From Salinimicrobium sp963739625 (GTDB taxonomy: Bacteria; Bacteroidota; Bacteroidia; Flavobacteriales; Flavobacteriaceae), in contig CAVUAU010000017.1 of assembly GCA_963739625.1 (NCBI GenBank), positions 62,001 to 126,000 of the forward strand: a DNA stretch of 64,000 nt. Direction: 5' to 3'. The position numbers were made by a program, and so were the translations under genes. Every line of letters begins with the position of its first letter. Within the stretch, counting starts at the first letter, position 1. Below the pieces are notes generated by a model. That model had not been told where the DNA came from and did no database searches. It saw only the letters and a list, made by a program, of their open reading frames with translations. Shown here piece after piece: positions 63,949-64,000 of the stretch.

Positions 63949-64000
63949 ACACAATGCGCAATAATAGCAGAGCTAAAATATAAAAGGTTTTGAAGCTGGC

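Overview
The window is a chromosomal segment of a member of the Bacteroidota, almost certainly a marine-type Flavobacteriaceae (close in style to Gramella/Christiangramia, Salegentibacter or Zunongwangia; the genus is an inference). Evidence: promoters of the form TTG-N19/20-TAnnTTTG, lipoproteins with short lipoboxes, TonB receptors with N-terminal carboxypeptidase-like domains, DUF4249/DUF4856/DUF6095 proteins, split transketolase subunits, and almost no Shine-Dalgarno sequences.

Layout. 1-7.7 kb: a NUDIX fragment, a cyclophilin lipoprotein, an RDD membrane protein, then a five- to six-gene membrane/MoxR cluster (SpoIIM-like, DUF4129, DUF4350, MoxR, DUF58). 7.7-14.8 kb: a compact minus-strand operon read from a CarH-like B12-binding MerR regulator through crtI, crtB, a small exported protein, crtZ, a lycopene cyclase, a TspO-like protein and a DNA photolyase, i.e. 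a light-protection operon. 15-18.5 kb: a DUF6095 protein and a TonB receptor/DUF4249 pair. 18.5-25.5 kb: a complete rRNA operon on the minus strand (16S-tRNA-Ile-tRNA-Ala-23S-5S) with four tandem promoters, processing stems, terminators, a 5S remnant and many short repeats. 25.8-29.1 kb: thrS-infC-rpmI-rplT, with infC starting at ATA. 29.4-38.1 kb: YjbQ, an amidohydrolase, a secreted protein of unclear function, dnaB, accA, an EamA transporter, an LptF/LptG permease and tgt, all on the minus strand. 38.3-43.4 kb: transketolase subunits, a beta-barrel protein, an FKBP lipoprotein, an S4 protein, a phosphoribosyltransferase and aroK. 43.5-46 kb: a tRNA-Lys/tRNA-Lys/tRNA-Leu transcription unit carrying tandem repeats that copy the tRNA-Lys 3' end, then an unknown gene followed by a strongly structured RNA and a LexA-like repressor. 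46.4-54.8 kb: aconitase, a second MoxR gene with two PPIase-type chaperones, OmpH and guaB. 54.9-61.2 kb: a four-gene uptake operon (DUF4856, imelysin, HTTM, TonB receptor) with two matching 23-bp operators around its promoter. 61.3-64 kb: HMG-CoA lyase, a LysE exporter and pyrD.

Five genes (DUF4350, DUF58, crtI, the S24 repressor and LysE) each carry one single-base frameshift while otherwise being intact. That pattern points to residual sequencing errors more than to decay, but it matters for reading the carotenoid operon. The least explained features are (i) repeat units that reproduce the 3' end of the adjacent tRNA at two separate tRNA loci, (ii) the three-way-junction RNA beside the LexA-like repressor, and (iii) the paired operators of the uptake operon.
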